Part shown: one piece after another, positions 62,439-64,000 of the stretch | Layout of the letters: each line of letters begins with the position of its first letter | Position numbering within the stretch: the first letter of the stretch is position 1 | Assembly (NCBI GenBank): GCA_018061005.1 | Contig: JAGOVA010000002.1 | Span: forward strand, 90,885 to 154,884 | DNA from: Sterolibacterium sp. | GTDB lineage: Bacteria; Pseudomonadota; Gammaproteobacteria; Burkholderiales; Rhodocyclaceae | Direction of reading: 5' to 3' | Length of the DNA stretch: 64,000 nt | Notes under the pieces: model-generated | Database searches by the model: none | Told to the model about the DNA's origin: nothing | The model's input: the letters and a program-made list of their open reading frames with translations, nothing else | Position numbers and translations under genes: made by a program

Positions 62439-63323
62439 TTACAGCATCGCGCCCAGTGCGGCCACCCGCGCCACGGCTCGCTCGCGATCAAAACTGGCCG
62501 GAAACTGCTTGGCGGCGGCGAGTGCCAGCCGGTAGAAAATGCGCGCCTGTTGCCCCTGCTGCAGGTGATCAAAACTGACGGCCAGGCTGTACAGCACGTC
62601 GGGATTGTCCGGCTGCTGACGGTAAACCTCAAGAAAAGCCTGTTGCGCCTGCGGCCAGTGGCCTGCGTCGGCCTGCAGGTTGGCCAGTGCCAGTTGCGCC
62701 CGTACATCCCGGGGTGCCAACGCCAGCACCTGCTGGTAATAACGCTGCGCCGCTTCGTTCTGCCCGGCGTGCTGACTGAGCGTGGCCAATCCGTGCAAAG
62801 CATCGAGATTGCCTGGCTCGACCGCCAGCAGACGCTGATACTCGGCACGCGCCGCTTCCAGTTGCCCAGACATCAAAGCCGTGTAGGCATGCTGCGCCGA
62901 GGGCTGCGGCTCGGCGGCCAGCGGGGTGCCAGATGCCGCCGCATCGGTGGCTGATTTTTCCGCCGTCAAAAAATCCAGCCCGAAGTTCATCGCCGCCGCC
63001 CCTAATCCTGCCGACAGCAGCCCCACCCCCAGCCAACCCAGCCAGCGACGCGGTGGACGTAGTGAACGTGCGGCTTGCATCACAAGGAGCGCAGCGGAGA
63101 GCAGCACCGGGGCTGGCGAAGTCGCGGGCAAAGTCGGCTTCGTCGGTACCAATGAGGACGCTGGCTGCGGTAACTGGGGCTGGGGCTGGCGGGGCGGCAG
63201 CCGGGGCGCAGGCTCAGCGACGACCGGCGATTGGGGCGGCTGAATCGGCTGGGGCGACGGCGGTACTTCCAGCGGGCGCGTTGCCCGCTCGGCCTTCTTC
63301 AGCTCATCCATCAAAAAACTCAT
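62439..63323 (-). CDS. second MshN-like TPR protein
   Basis: 294 aa from ATG 63323 (MSFLMDELKKAERATRP). Same plan as the mshN product: an MS-(L/F)-L-x-D-x-L start, Pro/Gln-rich segment, one membrane helix near residues 105-125 (WLGWLGVGLLSAGLGAAAM), then TPR repeats (YTALMSGQLEAARAEYQRLL, LHGLATLSQHAGQNEAAQRY, PDNPDVLYSLAVSFDHLQQG). It is half the length and lies on the other strand. It probably serves the same pilus or a paralogous one. Confidence 0.8.
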   Translation of the reverse strand: MSFLMDELKKAERATRPLEVPPSPQPIQPPQSPVVAEPAPRLPPRQPQPQLPQPASSLVPTKPTLPATSPAPVLLSAALLVMQAARSLRPPRRWLGWLGVGLLSAGLGAAAMNFGLDFLTAEKSATDAAASGTPLAAEPQPSAQHAYTALMSGQLEAARAEYQRLLAVEPGNLDALHGLATLSQHAGQNEAAQRYYQQVLALAPRDVRAQLALANLQADAGHWPQAQQAFLEVYRQQPDNPDVLYSLAVSFDHLQQGQQARIFYRLALAAAKQFPASFDRERAVARVAALGAML

Positions 63324-63513
63324 GCCGCCCCAATCTCTGCAATTTTTGAAAGGCCGCATCATATCTCAAGCACTGCCCGGCCAGACAGGACAATTGCATC
63401 AATGCACGCCCGCTCCTTCAAGGTCGCTGATCCTGCCCCAGCCGAAATCTGAAAAACGCCCACGGCGTGCCAATGGTAGAATTGCCGCTTTTATTTTTCG
63501 ACGAGAGACTTGC

Positions 63514-64000
63514 GTGGCCGTTCTGGCTTCTTCTCCTGCGACTCCTGTTGCTGCTGCTGCAACTGCTGCCGATGACTGTCTGGTCAGGCTGCATGACGTG
63601 AGTTTTGCCTACGATCAGCGCCCGGTGCTCAGCGGCATCCACATGACCATCCCGCGTGGCAAGGTAGTGGCCATCATGGGCAGCAGCGGCTGCGGCAAAA
63701 CCACCACGCTGCGTCTGATCGGCGGCCAGCTCAAACCAACGCAGGGCGAGGTGTGGGTGAATGGCCAGCGGGTGAATGATCTCGATAGCGACGGCCTCTA
63801 CGCGCTGCGGCGACGCATGGGCATGCTGTTCCAGTTTGGCGCACTATTTACCGACATGTCGGTATTTGAAAACGTCGCCTTCCAGATCCGCGAACATACC
63901 GATCTGCCTGAAGACCTGATCCGCGATCTGGTGATGATGAAACTGCATTCCGTCGGCCTGCGCGGTGCCCATGCCCTGATGCCTGCCGAGCTTTCCGGCG
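63514..64000 (+). CDS. mlaF: MlaF, ABC ATPase of phospholipid transport (partial)
   Basis: Start GTG 63514, reading AVLASSPATPVAAAATAADD before the domain; the gene runs off the window after 162 codons. LHDVSFAYDQRPVLSGIHM, Walker A IMGSSGCGKTTTLRLIGGQL, the Q loop MGMLFQFGALFTDMSVFENV and the start of the signature (LMPAELSG) match MlaF. With MlaE, D, B it moves phospholipids between outer and inner membrane to keep lipid asymmetry. The rest of the mla operon should follow. The 190 bp before it, shared with the divergent TPR gene, hold no gene I can see. Confidence 0.93.
   Translation, partial: MAVLASSPATPVAAAATAADDCLVRLHDVSFAYDQRPVLSGIHMTIPRGKVVAIMGSSGCGKTTTLRLIGGQLKPTQGEVWVNGQRVNDLDSDGLYALRRRMGMLFQFGALFTDMSVFENVAFQIREHTDLPEDLIRDLVMMKLHSVGLRGAHALMPAELSG

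Overview
The window is about 64 kb of gene-dense, GC-rich chromosome that looks betaproteobacterial. Pointers are phaM (a polyhydroxyalkanoate granule protein), a clpS-clpA pair, an argA fusion of kinase-like and GNAT domains, YifB/ComM, YggX, a tandem-PPK2 polyphosphate:AMP phosphotransferase, uvrA divergent from a YajR-like transporter, and a chromosomal MSHA-type pilus locus. No rRNA or tRNA gene was recognised. I could not run searches, so family names rest on motifs and gene order.

Region 1 (1-4000) is accessory DNA. It opens inside a CRISPR array of 37-bp repeats and 33-36-bp spacers; leader and cas genes lie outside. The array does not end cleanly: its last full repeat is followed directly by 759 bp of phage tail genes, then by one degenerate repeat, then by more phage debris (Mu gpF-like nuclease protein, a second tape-measure start, other fragments). 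Small membrane-protein genes lie antisense beside both tape-measure starts; one resembles superinfection-immunity (Imm) proteins. A DUF2442-HTH antitoxin-like gene closes the region.

Region 2 (4000-26980) is mostly housekeeping: an MFS exporter, comM, a thioesterase, phaM, a two-component pair arranged tail to tail, an orphan ParA-like ATPase, a DUF808 membrane protein, clpSA, a three-gene unit coding for a lipoprotein, an exported caspase-like protease and a DUF349 protein, then rpiA, yggX, argA, a PPK2 kinase, rsmE and a thioredoxin-fold protein.

Region 3 (27000-32600) is an iron-uptake operon on the minus strand: DUF1513 protein, a 41-aa ORF, tonB, exbB, exbD and a catecholate-type TonB-dependent receptor. 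A perfect Fur-box-like palindrome lies upstream of the first gene.

Region 4 (32700-44340) holds a CocE-like lipoprotein hydrolase, a heme-motif chemoreceptor, an EVE protein, a TauE exporter, a gamma carbonic anhydrase-like protein, a YajR transporter, uvrA, a DUF2249 protein and a polytopic membrane protein.

Region 5 (44378-63323) is a pilus locus: a divergent Ig-like lipoprotein, then mshM-L-N-E-G, I/J/K-like genes, a 690-aa PilX-like protein with a probable L-type-lectin-like C-terminus, a prepilin, a small membrane protein, a response regulator and histidine kinase, and a probable major pilin, followed by a convergent second MshN-like gene. MshE carries an N-terminal domain of the c-di-GMP-binding MshEN type. 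The window ends inside mlaF, the phospholipid-transport ATPase gene.
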